From assembly GCA_964479695.1 (NCBI GenBank), contig CAYZSO010000002.1, positions 62,001 through 126,000 on the forward strand: DNA of 64,000 bases, read 5' to 3'. The position numbers were made by a program, and so were the translations under genes. Positions 35,107-43,635 of the stretch are shown in pieces. The notes beneath the pieces are model-generated. The model searched no databases and was not told the DNA's origin. It saw only the letters and a program-made list of their open reading frames with translations. Within the stretch, counting starts at the first letter, position 1. Every line of letters starts with the position of its first letter. This stretch comes from JAAYZH01 sp964479695. Lineage in GTDB: Bacteria > Bacillota > Clostridia > Saccharofermentanales > Fastidiosipilaceae.

Positions 35107-37518
35107 ATGATTACCACCGCAACGAAAACAAATACGATCAAGTCTGCTGAAGCCACCACAAATGCTGCAAAGGCCGCCGCAAGCTCTGCGAGCGAAGCCG
35201 CCGCAACATCCGCGAATGCAAGCTCTGTGAGTGCAAACTCCGCGAGTGAAGGCGCAAGTGATGCTGCTGTGAACCAAGCTTGGGCGGGATTTCAGACCGG
35301 AAATTGGGCGAACGAGATCGATGTCAGAGACTTTATTCAGAAAAATTACACGCCTTATGACGGGGACGAAAGTTTCTTAGCAGGGGCGGCTGAGGATACT
35401 TTGGCCATTCATAACACCGTGGATAAGCTCATCAGTGACGAGATCCAAGCCGGAACCGTTTCGGTGGATCTGGACCACTTCTCCGGGGTCGACAACTTCG
35501 AGCCTGGGTATATTGACCGTGACAAAGAGCGCATCGTCGGCTTGCAAACGGATGCGCCTTTGAAGCGTATCATGAATCCTTATGGTGGCTTTCGTATGGT
35601 GGAAAGTTCGCTTGAAGCCTACAATTTGGAAATGAATCCTGAGCTCAAGAAGCATTTTACCGAATATCGCAAGACCCATAACGAAGGCGTGTTTGATGCC
35701 TATACGCAAGAAATGCGCCTCGCCAGAACTGCGGGCCTGATGACCGGTCTGCCGGATGCTTATGGTCGTGGCCGTATCATTGGTGACTATCGCCGCATTG
35801 CCCTCTACGGAATCGACTATCTGAAAGAGAAGAAAGTGGCGGATAAGGCTTTGGCCAAAGGCTACGCCTCCGAAGAGATGATCCGTCACAGAGAAGAGCT
35901 CTCGGAGCAGATCCGCGCCTTGGACGAGATCAAAGCGATGGCTGCCCGCTATGGCTTGGACATCGGCCGCCCGGCTGAAACCGCACAGGAAGCGATCCAG
36001 TGGCTGTACTTCGGCTACTTGGCCGGCGTCAAGGAGAACAATGGTGCTGCGATGTCGCTTGGCCGCAACACGAACTTCATTGATATCTACATCCAACGCG
36101 ACTTGGACAAAGGGCTTATTACGGAAGAAGATGCCCAAGCGCTTGTTGACCAGCTGATCATCAAGCTGCGCCTAGTGCGCCATCTCCGCACCCCCGAATA
36201 TGATGAGCTTTTCGCCGGCGACCCGACTTGGGTGACCGAATCCATTGGCGGAATTGGCGAAGATGGCCGCTCGATGGTCTGCCGCACGTCCTACCGCTTC
36301 CTCCATTCGCTGACGAACCTGGGACCTGCGCCGGAGCCGAATATGACCGTGCTTTGGGCGGAGAATCTGCCCCAGACCTTCAAGGATTATTGCTCACGCC
36401 TCAGCATCGAAACCGGCGCTCTCCAGTACGAGAATGACGACGTGATGCGCCCCATTTACGGCGACGATTACGCGATTGCCTGCTGCGTCTCCGCCATGAG
36501 AGTCGGCAAGGACATGCAGTTCTTCGGTGCTCGTGCGAATTTGGCCAAAGCCCTCCTCTACACCATCAACGGTGGCGTTGACGAGATGAAGAAGGATAAG
36601 AAGGGGCAGCCGCTGAAGGTTATGGCCGGCATTGAACCGATCACTTCGGAGTACCTCGATTTCGACGAGCTTCTTCCTCGCTACAAGAAGGTTATGGATA
36701 AGCTCGCGGAGCTTTATGTCGACACCATGAACACCATCCACTACATGCACGACAAGTATGCTTACGAAGCGGCGCAAATGGCCCTGCACAACAGTGAGGT
36801 GCATCGTTACATGGCCTTTGGCGTGGCCGGTATCTCCATCGTCGCTGACTCCTTGTCCGCAATTAAGTACGCAAAGGTACGCGTCATTCGTGATGAGAAT
36901 GGTTTGGCCAAAGACTTCGAAATCCAAGGTGATTTCCCCAAATACGGCAACGACGACGACCGCGTTGACTCCCTGGCTGTCGACGTTACCCGCTACTTCT
37001 CTGAGCAACTGAAGAAGACGCCTGCCTATCGGGGCGCTGAGCACACCCTGTCCCTCCTGACGATTACCTCTAACGTTGTGTACGGCAAAAAGACCGGCTC
37101 TACACCGGACGGCCGCAAAGCCGGCGAGCCTTTCGCACCGGGCGCCAACCCGATGCACGGCCGTGACAGCAACGGCGCCCTGGCGTCGCTCAACTCGGTC
37201 GCCAAGATCCCTTACGCAAATGTCGCGCAAGACGGCATTTCCAACACGTTCTCCATCGTGCCGGACAGCTTGGGCAAGACCCGCGAGCAGCAGATCAGCA
37301 ACTTGAGCGGAATCATGGACGGCTACTTCAACCAGCAGGCCTTCCACTTAAACGTCAATGTCCTGCGCCGTGAAACCCTGATCGATGCTATGGATCACCC
37401 CGAGAAATATCCGAACCTGACCATCCGTGTCTCAGGGTATGCGGTGCGCTTTGCGGCTTTGTCCAAAGCCCAGCAAAAAGAAGTGATCTCCCGTACCTTC
37501 CACGAAAGAGTGGCCTAA
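35107..37518 (+). CDS. pflB: Pyruvate formate-lyase with Ala/Ser-rich N-terminal extension
   Basis: PFL cleaves pyruvate with CoA to acetyl-CoA and formate using a glycyl radical. The 803-residue protein has the catalytic cysteine pair in ACCVSA (C459, C460) and the glycyl radical motif RVSGYAV (G777) near the C terminus. Residues 57 onward (AWAGFQTGNWANEIDVRDFI) align with the normal start of PflB; the first ~55 residues (ATTNAAKAAASSASEAAATS...) are a low-complexity extension not seen in typical ~745-residue enzymes. The start at 35107 has a good GAAGGAGAC site. It forms an operon with pflA, 0 nt apart. Confidence 0.97.
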   Translation: MITTATKTNTIKSAEATTNAAKAAASSASEAAATSANASSVSANSASEGASDAAVNQAWAGFQTGNWANEIDVRDFIQKNYTPYDGDESFLAGAAEDTLAIHNTVDKLISDEIQAGTVSVDLDHFSGVDNFEPGYIDRDKERIVGLQTDAPLKRIMNPYGGFRMVESSLEAYNLEMNPELKKHFTEYRKTHNEGVFDAYTQEMRLARTAGLMTGLPDAYGRGRIIGDYRRIALYGIDYLKEKKVADKALAKGYASEEMIRHREELSEQIRALDEIKAMAARYGLDIGRPAETAQEAIQWLYFGYLAGVKENNGAAMSLGRNTNFIDIYIQRDLDKGLITEEDAQALVDQLIIKLRLVRHLRTPEYDELFAGDPTWVTESIGGIGEDGRSMVCRTSYRFLHSLTNLGPAPEPNMTVLWAENLPQTFKDYCSRLSIETGALQYENDDVMRPIYGDDYAIACCVSAMRVGKDMQFFGARANLAKALLYTINGGVDEMKKDKKGQPLKVMAGIEPITSEYLDFDELLPRYKKVMDKLAELYVDTMNTIHYMHDKYAYEAAQMALHNSEVHRYMAFGVAGISIVADSLSAIKYAKVRVIRDENGLAKDFEIQGDFPKYGNDDDRVDSLAVDVTRYFSEQLKKTPAYRGAEHTLSLLTITSNVVYGKKTGSTPDGRKAGEPFAPGANPMHGRDSNGALASLNSVAKIPYANVAQDGISNTFSIVPDSLGKTREQQISNLSGIMDGYFNQQAFHLNVNVLRRETLIDAMDHPEKYPNLTIRVSGYAVRFAALSKAQQKEVISRTFHERVA

Positions 37519-38403
37519 ATGACTACCCCTACCACCGGAACCATTGCAGCTGCAAGCCACATCGCAGCTGCAACTGCGGGCGGAGGAACCCCTACCACCG
37601 GAACCATTGGCCGCCTCCACTCCATCGAAACGATGGGTCTCCTGGACGGACCCGGCATCCGGACGGTCTTCTTCCTCCAAGGCTGCCCCCTCCGCTGCGC
37701 CTACTGCCACAACCCGGACAGCCAGTCGCTGACCGGTGGCCGTGAAATTACCCCGGAAGAAATTGTGGCCACCGCCCGCCGCTATAAACCGTATTACGGC
37801 AAAACCGGCGGCGTGACCTTCTCCGGCGGCGAACCGACCTTGCAGGGCGCCTTCCTCGTCGAAACCATGAAACTGCTGAAGGCCGAGGGCATCAACATCG
37901 CCATCGACACTTCAGGGGCCGGCGACCCGCATCATTACCGTGAAATTTTCGAGCTCGCCGACCTGATCATTCTGGACATCAAACAATTCACACCCGAAAG
38001 CTACCGCCGCCTCACCGAGCGCCCGATTACGGCATGGGAGACTTTTGTTTCCACGCTCACCGCATCATCCTACCAGGGCAAAATCTGGGTCCGCCACGTC
38101 ATGGTCCCGGGTCTTACAGACTCCGAGGCTGCCATGGATCTCCTAATCCAAACCGCAGAACCTCTGCTGCCGTGGATCGATCGCCTCGAAATCCTACCCT
38201 ACCATGTCATGGGGGTGGACAAATACGAGACCTTGGGGCGCGAATACAAGCTCCCCGGTGTCCCTCCGATGGCCAAAGACCGCGCCTCCGAACTCGAAGC
38301 CTACGCCCGCCGACTCCTCGCCTCACGGCTCGAGGCGACACGGCTCGAGGGCTCACGGAAAGAGGCCTCACAGCTCTCGGGCGCCGAAGAGGCTATCGCT
38401 TAA
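37519..38403 (+). CDS. pflA: Pyruvate formate-lyase activating enzyme (radical SAM)
   Basis: Generates the glycyl radical on PflB using S-adenosylmethionine and a [4Fe-4S] cluster bound by C56, C60 and C63 in CPLRCAYC. The core (GRLHSIETMGLLDGPGIRTV, GGVTFSGGEPTLQ, HVMVPGLTD, ILPYHVMGVDKYETLGREY) is standard. About 30 extra N-terminal residues contain an in-frame duplication (TPTTGTI at residues 3-9 and 24-30), encoded by a 63-bp-spaced repeat CCCTACCACCGGAACCATTG. The C terminus has a SRLEATRLEGSRKEAS repeat tail. The ATG immediately follows the pflB stop. Confidence 0.96.
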   Translation: MTTPTTGTIAAASHIAAATAGGGTPTTGTIGRLHSIETMGLLDGPGIRTVFFLQGCPLRCAYCHNPDSQSLTGGREITPEEIVATARRYKPYYGKTGGVTFSGGEPTLQGAFLVETMKLLKAEGINIAIDTSGAGDPHHYREIFELADLIILDIKQFTPESYRRLTERPITAWETFVSTLTASSYQGKIWVRHVMVPGLTDSEAAMDLLIQTAEPLLPWIDRLEILPYHVMGVDKYETLGREYKLPGVPPMAKDRASELEAYARRLLASRLEATRLEGSRKEASQLSGAEEAIA

Positions 38404-38483
38404 ACCGCCTAAGCCCCCTCGGTCGGGCGGCACTTCAAACAACCGCCCGCCTCACCACCCTCCACAACCATATCCACTCATCC

Positions 38484-38524
38484 AATCACCACAGAACTTT
38501 CAATTTAAAGTTCTGCGGTGATTT
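38484..38524 (+). terminator. Rho-independent terminator of pflB-pflA
   Basis: AATCACCACAGAACTTT at 38484-38500 pairs with AAAGTTCTGCGGTGATT (16 of 17), followed by TTTTC. It lies 80 bp after the pflA stop. Confidence 0.85.
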
Positions 38525-38578
38525 TCGATTGTCCACACCCCACACCGGATCCGCCTAACACAAGAATCGCATAATCCG

Positions 38579-38676
38579 TATAATAGGAGCCAAACGGACG
38601 ACGGGAACGGCAACATGACGACGGGAACGGCAACATGACAACCGGAACGGCAACATGACAACGGGAGCGACAACAT
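38579..38676 (+). promoter_or_regulatory. Promoter and ladder of three overlapping mini-ORFs in a 20-bp tandem repeat
   Basis: A perfect -10 TATAAT (38579-38584) precedes four 20-bp units at 38597-38676, of type GACGACGGGAACGGCAACAT. Each unit ends with ATG, and each of the first three ATGs (38615, 38635, 38655) opens a 7-codon frame (MTTGTAT, MTTGTAT, MTTGATT) whose TGA overlaps the next ATG as ATGA. The fourth ATG, 38675, is the start of the kinase gene. The transcript would begin about at the first unit. Confidence 0.65.
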
Positions 38677-39760
38677 GAAGAACGAGACGGTAGAACAACT
38701 TTTAGAAACCCTGCAGAATTTTCAGCTTGATTCACCGGCCATTTCCTGCGAGCTCTATGGATCCGGCCACATCAACGTGACCTATCTCGCCATCACGAGC
38801 AAGGGAACTTGGTACATTCTCCAGAAAATCAACCACACGGTTTTCCGGGACGTTCCCGCCCTCATGGAAAACATCAGCGCCGTCACCGCCCATCAGCGAA
38901 CCAAGCTCGACGATCCCCGTCGTGTCCTGACCCTCGTTCCAACCACCGACGGCGACGACTATCTCCACAACACCTACGGCTTCTGGCGAGTCTACATTTT
39001 CGTCACCGATTCACTCTGCCTCCAGCTCCCCGAGTCTGACGAGGACTTCTATCAGAGTGCGTTGGGCTTTGGCCGCTTCATGCAGGACCTCGCAGACTTC
39101 CCCGCCGCGGACCTCCACGAAACCATCCCCAATTTCCACAACACACCCGACCGCTACCGCATCTTCCATAATGTGTTGGCCAAAGACGCCCTCAACCGCG
39201 CCCATGAGGTTCAGGAAGAGATTGCCTTCGTTCTAGCACGTGAAAAGGAAATGGGTCAACTTCAACGTCTCCGCGAATCCGGCGAGCTGCCGCTCCGCGT
39301 CACCCACAACGACACGAAACTCAACAATGTTTTGCTCGACAACCAAACTCGCGAAGCCCTCTGCGTCATCGACCTCGACACGGTCATGCCCGGCCTTTCG
39401 CTCTATGATTTCGGCGATTCCATCCGTTTCGGCGCCGCAAACGCGGCTGAGGACGAAACGGATCTTCGCAAAATGACCATCAACCTCGACCGCTTCCGCG
39501 TGTACACGCGCGGCTTCTATCAAGCCTGTCCCGGCCTCACCGCCGCTGAAATCGCCGCAATGCCGCTGGGTGCCAAGACGATGACCCTCGAATGCGGCCT
39601 TCGCTTCCTCACCGACTACCTTGACGGCGACCACTATTTCGCCGTTCACCGCAACAAACACAATCTCGACCGTTGCCGCGCCCAGTTCAAGCTCGTGTCA
39701 GAGATGGAAAAGCATTGGGACGAAATGGCCACCATCGTCCGCGAGGAAACCGGAATCTAA
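38675..39760 (+). CDS. Aminoglycoside-phosphotransferase-fold kinase (N-acetylhexosamine kinase-like)
   Basis: A 361-residue cytosolic kinase. The catalytic loop HNDTKLNNVLLD (Asp base, Asn metal ligand) and the DFGDSIR magnesium motif are intact; the N terminus GSGHINVTYL acts as the phosphate-binding loop. The pattern closely resembles NahK-type N-acetylhexosamine 1-kinases (lacto-N-biose/galacto-N-biose pathway), but homoserine/choline-type kinases share the fold. No phosphorylase or epimerase partners lie next to it, so the substrate is inferred only. Its start sits at the end of the mini-ORF ladder. Confidence 0.8.
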   Translation: MKNETVEQLLETLQNFQLDSPAISCELYGSGHINVTYLAITSKGTWYILQKINHTVFRDVPALMENISAVTAHQRTKLDDPRRVLTLVPTTDGDDYLHNTYGFWRVYIFVTDSLCLQLPESDEDFYQSALGFGRFMQDLADFPAADLHETIPNFHNTPDRYRIFHNVLAKDALNRAHEVQEEIAFVLAREKEMGQLQRLRESGELPLRVTHNDTKLNNVLLDNQTREALCVIDLDTVMPGLSLYDFGDSIRFGAANAAEDETDLRKMTINLDRFRVYTRGFYQACPGLTAAEIAAMPLGAKTMTLECGLRFLTDYLDGDHYFAVHRNKHNLDRCRAQFKLVSEMEKHWDEMATIVREETGI

Positions 39761-39765
39761 GGAGT

Positions 39766-39793
39766 GAGCCGCTCAGCTTCTGCCGAGCGGCTC
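39766..39793 (+). terminator. GC-rich hairpin between convergent genes
   Basis: GAGCCGCTC (39766-39774) pairs with GAGCGGCTC (39785-39793) over a 10-nt loop, 5 nt after the kinase stop. It lacks a T-run, so it may be a stability hairpin or a weak terminator between the kinase and the convergent Nudix gene. Confidence 0.45.
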
Positions 39794-39844
39794 GCCCTCA
39801 CACCGCGGCCCATCTTCCGCAGCTCGTCATCGGCCCCTCAGCCT

Positions 39845-40228
39845 TCACTCCCCCTTTTGAAGCACGTCCAGAATCTCCCGGTCCGCCGGGCAAAACTCAT
39901 ACTGGGGAATTTCAGCCACCGTAATCCAGCGCATGTCCGCATGCTCTTTGAGAACCGGCGACCCGGCCGCGATTTCGGCATTAAACAAAGTCAAATGAAT
40001 CGTGAGGTCCGGATACTCATGGGTAACCGCCATCTTTTCGCTCAAGACAGTCACAGCAATGTCGAGCTCCTCTCGACATTCTCTAGCCAAGGCCGCCTCC
40101 TTCAACTCCCCCACCTCAACTTTACCGCCCACAAACTCCCACAGCAGCGGCCTCGCCTTATGTGCGGGCCGCTGACAAATCAAAAACTTCTCTTCATCCC
40201 AAATCAAAGCCGCCACAACTTCCGTCAT
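39845..40228 (-). CDS. Nudix hydrolase (MutT-like 8-oxo-dGTP diphosphatase type)
   Basis: A 127-residue nucleotide pyrophosphohydrolase. The Nudix box GGKVEVGELKEAALARECRE followed by ELDI fits G-x5-E-x7-RE-U-x-EE-x-G/U with the last glycine replaced by D. The N terminus VVAALIWDEEKFLICQRP is typical of MutT proteins that sanitise oxidised nucleotides. The ATG at 40228 follows AGGAGATG. Confidence 0.88.
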   Translation of the reverse strand: MTEVVAALIWDEEKFLICQRPAHKARPLLWEFVGGKVEVGELKEAALARECREELDIAVTVLSEKMAVTHEYPDLTIHLTLFNAEIAAGSPVLKEHADMRWITVAEIPQYEFCPADREILDVLQKGE

Positions 40229-40364
40229 CTCTCATCTCCTACAACCCATTCCAAGCCAAACCAAGCCAACCCAGCGCCGCCACCAGCGCCGATACAGGCA
40301 AAACCTTAAACATTTTTAACGCAAGTATAACGGTTTTGCCAAGCAAGAAGCCATGCCACTTGGG

Positions 40365-40427
40365 TATAATGGTGGATAAGCATTAACGCAAAACCACTAC
40401 ATATGTTTAAAATTAAACTTATGTAGT
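40365..40427 (+). promoter_or_regulatory. Promoter -10 and AT-rich palindrome (site B) upstream of the esterase
   Basis: TATAAT at 40365-40370 (with TGGG just upstream) is a likely extended -10 for the downstream gene. 26 bp later comes a member of the palindrome family, with arms ACTACATATGTTTA and TAAACTTATGTAGT at 40396-40427, placed in the 5' leader. Two ACCACCACCCAA units follow immediately (40428-40458). Confidence 0.55.
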
Positions 40428-40469
40428 ACCACCACCCAATGTAGTACCACCACCCAAGGAGGCTCCACC

Positions 40470-41414
40470 ATGTCTGACTATCCGATCCGCCACATCGCTC
40501 ACAACCCGAAGCTCACCGGTATGGCACAAATGCTTCCCGACATCACGTTCACAGATCGGGAAGACAACCCGCTCGTGCTGCAGCTTTTGCAGCCTTGGGC
40601 TCTGCAAGATGAGCAAGGCCAGAGTATCAGTTACCCCTGCGTCGTTTTCGTTCAGGGCAGCGGCTGGAAGTTCCCCAATGTGTATTTCGAGATCCCTCAG
40701 CTCGCCGAACTCGCTCGCGAGGGCTATGTCGTCGCAACTGTCACCCACAGAAACAGCCAGGAAGGCCACAAGGCGCCTGCTTTTCTCGAGGATGTGAAGA
40801 CAGCCATTCGTTTTCTTCGGGCCAAAGCCGCCGACCTCCACATCGATCCCACTAAGCTAGGTATCTGGGGCACCTCCTCAGGCGGCAACGCGGCACTCCT
40901 TGCAGGGCTCACCATTGACAACCCGAAATTCAAGACCGCCGAATGGGCTGACCAGTCGGACAAGGTCAACTTTGTAGTCGATTGTTTCGGCCCCGCAGAC
41001 GGCATCGGCATGGTCAAAGAAATCGAAGACAAAGTCACAGCGGCCATGACCCACTTCATGACACTTTCGCCCGATGAACAAGCTGCCCAAGCGGCGGCCG
41101 GCGAAGACCTCAAAGAAACCCTCATCAACTTTATCGGCCTCAAAGACGGCAAACCGGATAACGAAGTCATCAAGGAAATCAGTCCTCTTCACTGGATCGA
41201 CAAGGACAAAACCTACCCGCCCTTCCTCATAATCCATGGAGACCAAGATGAAACTGTCAGCTACGACCAATCCGTCCGCCTCTACCAAGCGCTGCGTGAC
41301 CACGGCACAGAAGCCGAGATGATCTGTGTGGACGGCGCGCCTCATGAAGGCAGTTTCTGGAGCCAGGAAGTTTTGGATAACATCTTTACGTTCATCGAGG
41401 ATCACATCGGCTAA
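40470..41414 (+). CDS. Alpha/beta hydrolase (esterase/lipase family)
   Basis: A 314-residue cytosolic hydrolase. The nucleophile is the serine of GIWGTSSGGNAALLAG; the acid is in HGDQDETV and the base in APHEGSFW. The oxyanion-type VVFVQGSGWKFPN replaces the usual HGGG motif. This pattern is seen in BD-FAE/acetyl-xylan-esterase-like and carboxylesterase families; a deacetylase of plant glycans is possible but not shown. The start follows AAGGAGGCTCC. Confidence 0.85.
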   Translation: MSDYPIRHIAHNPKLTGMAQMLPDITFTDREDNPLVLQLLQPWALQDEQGQSISYPCVVFVQGSGWKFPNVYFEIPQLAELAREGYVVATVTHRNSQEGHKAPAFLEDVKTAIRFLRAKAADLHIDPTKLGIWGTSSGGNAALLAGLTIDNPKFKTAEWADQSDKVNFVVDCFGPADGIGMVKEIEDKVTAAMTHFMTLSPDEQAAQAAAGEDLKETLINFIGLKDGKPDNEVIKEISPLHWIDKDKTYPPFLIIHGDQDETVSYDQSVRLYQALRDHGTEAEMICVDGAPHEGSFWSQEVLDNIFTFIEDHIG

Positions 41415-41430
41415 GCCTATCTCCTTGGCT

Positions 41431-41539
41431 CCTCTCACTCATCCCATAACCCCAGTGATCCCCATTGACCTTCGTGTATTCGGTTGCGCCCTTAACCATC
41501 AGCCTCTCACTCATCCCATAACCCCAGTGATCCCCATTG
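41431..41539. repeat. 37-bp direct repeat plus GTGATCCCCAT short repeats
   Basis: CCTCTCACTCATCCCATAAC followed by CCCAGTGATCCCCATTG occurs at 41431-41467 and again at 41503-41539. After the second copy GATCCCCATTG-type units continue to about 41572. It lies between the esterase and the pcm stop. Confidence 0.8.
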
Positions 41540-41573
41540 TGATCCCCATCGCGATCCCCATTGTGATCCCCGC

Positions 41574-42158
41574 TTACTCCCAGCCGTAATCGCCCACCAT
41601 CTCCACGAAGCGGACGTGAGTGATCACCCGCTCATGCACGGCACCGGCTTCATCTTTTGTAATGAGAAGGAGCTCTTGGACAAACTTGGGGCCAACAGGC
41701 ACAATCATGCGGCCGGAGGGCGCCAGTTGGCCAATCAACGCCTCAGGCCTCTTCCCTGCAGCCGCAGTCACGATAATTCGGTCGAACGGCGCCTCCTCCG
41801 GCCAACCGACGCTGCCATCTGCCAACCTGAACGAGATGTTTCGGTAACCAAGAGCAGCCAAGCGGTCCCGGGCACTTTGGGCGAGAGCCGCAATCCGCTC
41901 CACCGTATACACCCAGGCCGAAAATTCAGCCAAGAACGCCGTTTGATACCCTGATCCCGTGCCAATTTCCAGCACCCGACTATTCGGCTCGGGCGAAAGC
42001 AAGCGCGTCATCTCCAACACCAACGAAGGCTGGGAAATCGTCTGCTCATGCCCAATCGGCAGGGGATAATCGGCCTTCGCTTGGAACTTATACACTTCAC
42101 TGACAAACTCGGCTCGATCCAACTTCTGAAAGAATAATTCAAGCGCTCTCTCGTCCAT
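41574..42158 (-). CDS. pcm: Protein-L-isoaspartate O-methyltransferase
   Basis: A 194-residue SAM-dependent repair methyltransferase. The family pattern is clear: LPIGHEQTISQPSLVLEMTRLL, the SAM motif VLEIGTGSGYQTAFLAE, and FDRIIVTAAAGKRPEALIGQL. It restores isoaspartyl residues in damaged proteins. I chose the ATG at 42158, since a GAGTGGGTGA site precedes it and the upstream codons are not conserved. Its C terminus is shortened compared with E. coli Pcm (208 aa) but the core is complete. It is the last gene of a stress-type operon with a ferredoxin-like and a rubredoxin-like gene. Confidence 0.93.
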   Translation of the reverse strand: MDERALELFFQKLDRAEFVSEVYKFQAKADYPLPIGHEQTISQPSLVLEMTRLLSPEPNSRVLEIGTGSGYQTAFLAEFSAWVYTVERIAALAQSARDRLAALGYRNISFRLADGSVGWPEEAPFDRIIVTAAAGKRPEALIGQLAPSGRMIVPVGPKFVQELLLITKDEAGAVHERVITHVRFVEMVGDYGWE

Positions 42159-42279
42159 TGTCACCCACTCTTTCGCAGTCTCTTTGCTGCCTTCCCGCAG
42201 CGGTCGTCCATCACACATGCCGCCACATCAGCGACCGCCTTCACACAGCCGCCATCCCACAGCGTGCCGCTCTCGCCAT

Positions 42280-42780
42280 CTACTCCCCTGCCACCTCAGC
42301 CTCTTCAGGATTACGGCGCAAGGCAGCCAATAATTTTTCCACTGTCGCTCTCGGGAAACCCTCTTCGGTCCTCTCTGCCAACAGCGATTCCAAAAAAACC
42401 TCTGTATTCTCACTTTGCGGCAGCATGTAACCCGCTTCACGAAGCAGATCCTCCGCCATGATACGATTCGATTTTTCGATCGCCACCGCAAGTTTGCCAG
42501 ACATCCCGGCTGCGTTCCGCTCCTGCTCAGATTTGCTGCGCATCAGCGCATTGAGGGACCCAATAACCGCTTCCGTCTTGTCTTGTTGTTTGGGATACAC
42601 CTTCGGTACCATCGAAATTGCACCGGAAGGGCAAGCATCCGCGCAATCGCCGCACCCAATGCAAGTAGCGACATCAATCACGCTATTCTCCGTATCCGTC
42701 GCACCGGTCGGGCAAACATAAAGGCAAAGACAATCCTTTGTACACAAACGAATATTTCTTACCGCATACTTCTCAGCCAT
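42280..42780 (-). CDS. 4Fe-4S ferredoxin-type protein with C-terminal helical domain
   Basis: A 166-residue protein. The N terminus binds two [4Fe-4S] clusters: LCTKDCLCLYVCPTGA and CIGCGDCADACPSGA. Residues 70-166 form a helical domain (QDKTEAVIGSLNALMRSKSEQE...) of unknown role. It starts two bases after the rubredoxin-fusion gene, so electron transfer between the two products is plausible, for example to an oxygen- or peroxide-detoxifying centre. Confidence 0.9.
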   Translation of the reverse strand: MAEKYAVRNIRLCTKDCLCLYVCPTGATDTENSVIDVATCIGCGDCADACPSGAISMVPKVYPKQQDKTEAVIGSLNALMRSKSEQERNAAGMSGKLAVAIEKSNRIMAEDLLREAGYMLPQSENTEVFLESLLAERTEEGFPRATVEKLLAALRRNPEEAEVAGE

Positions 42781-42782
42781 AG

Positions 42783-43481
42783 TTATTGCCTCGCTTCCAC
42801 TTTCTCAAACTTCCAGTTCGGCACTTTGCAGACAGGGCAAATGTCCGGCAGGTCCTCCCCTATGTAGATGAACCCGCAAATCGAGCAGACATACACACTT
42901 GTCTCCGCCACGAGAGCCTCGCCCTGTTTCTCATATCTGGCCAGAGCCGCCTTTCCAATCTTCGTCACCTTTTCACTCCAGACCAGCGCTCGTAGAGCGC
43001 CCCGATCCTTGGGTTGGTTCGCCGCAGCATAGGCCTCAGGAAAACCAGTCTCGAGGTCAGCCATAACCATAGCGGAGAGCTTTTCATAAGAAGGTTCGAG
43101 AGCCGGTTCTGCCAGCCCCGCAAAATAATCCCCCAATTCGCGGAAGAGCGCTTCCTCTTCAAATTTGTACTGTTTTTCACAGCCTCGAGCGAGGTTCGTG
43201 CACAGCGCGCTAAGTTCCAACGGGGTCTGCGAATTGACCGTACCAGCCTCCACCTCGCTCTTCACACCAGCCGCTTCAGGTGCGGGGACGGGTGCTTTGG
43301 CCAAAGCCGCCTCAGTCACCTCCTCTTGCTTCTCAAACGCATCCTTGCCTGCCCCACAGAGCGGGCAAACCCAATCATCCGGCAGTTCCTCCCAAGTCGT
43401 ACCGGCAGCAATTCCCGATTCCGGAATGCCCAGTGCTTCCTCATAGATAAAACCGCAGAGAGAACACACGTAAGTTGCCAT
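42783..43481 (-). CDS. Double rubredoxin-type protein with degenerate rubrerythrin-like middle
   Basis: A 232-residue protein with an N-terminal rubredoxin (YVCSLCGFIYEEALGIPE ... DDWVCPLCGAGKDAFE, four Cys), a central helical part (CEKQYKFEEEALFRELGDYF) and a C-terminal rubrerythrin-type ribbon (YVCSICGFIYIGEDLPDICP, four Cys). The centre is similar in layout to rubrerythrin but the diiron Glu/His set is not clearly visible. A linker of ALAKAPVPAPEAAG is encoded partly by a motif copy (43296). A perfect AAAGGAGGT precedes the start. Oxidative-stress electron carrier is the likely role. Confidence 0.88.
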   Translation of the reverse strand: MATYVCSLCGFIYEEALGIPESGIAAGTTWEELPDDWVCPLCGAGKDAFEKQEEVTEAALAKAPVPAPEAAGVKSEVEAGTVNSQTPLELSALCTNLARGCEKQYKFEEEALFRELGDYFAGLAEPALEPSYEKLSAMVMADLETGFPEAYAAANQPKDRGALRALVWSEKVTKIGKAALARYEKQGEALVAETSVYVCSICGFIYIGEDLPDICPVCKVPNWKFEKVEARQ

Positions 43482-43635
43482 ATCGCTACCTCCTTTGTCC
43501 TTCTATAGTACCATGAATTTTGGGCAAATTACCCTGAACATTCGTGCAATTCGCCTATCGAAATGGCGATTCCGTAGAATTTCCGCCATCTGACAACGAT
43601 CGGAGCCCGCTAAAGTCAGCCCTTACACCCGAATT

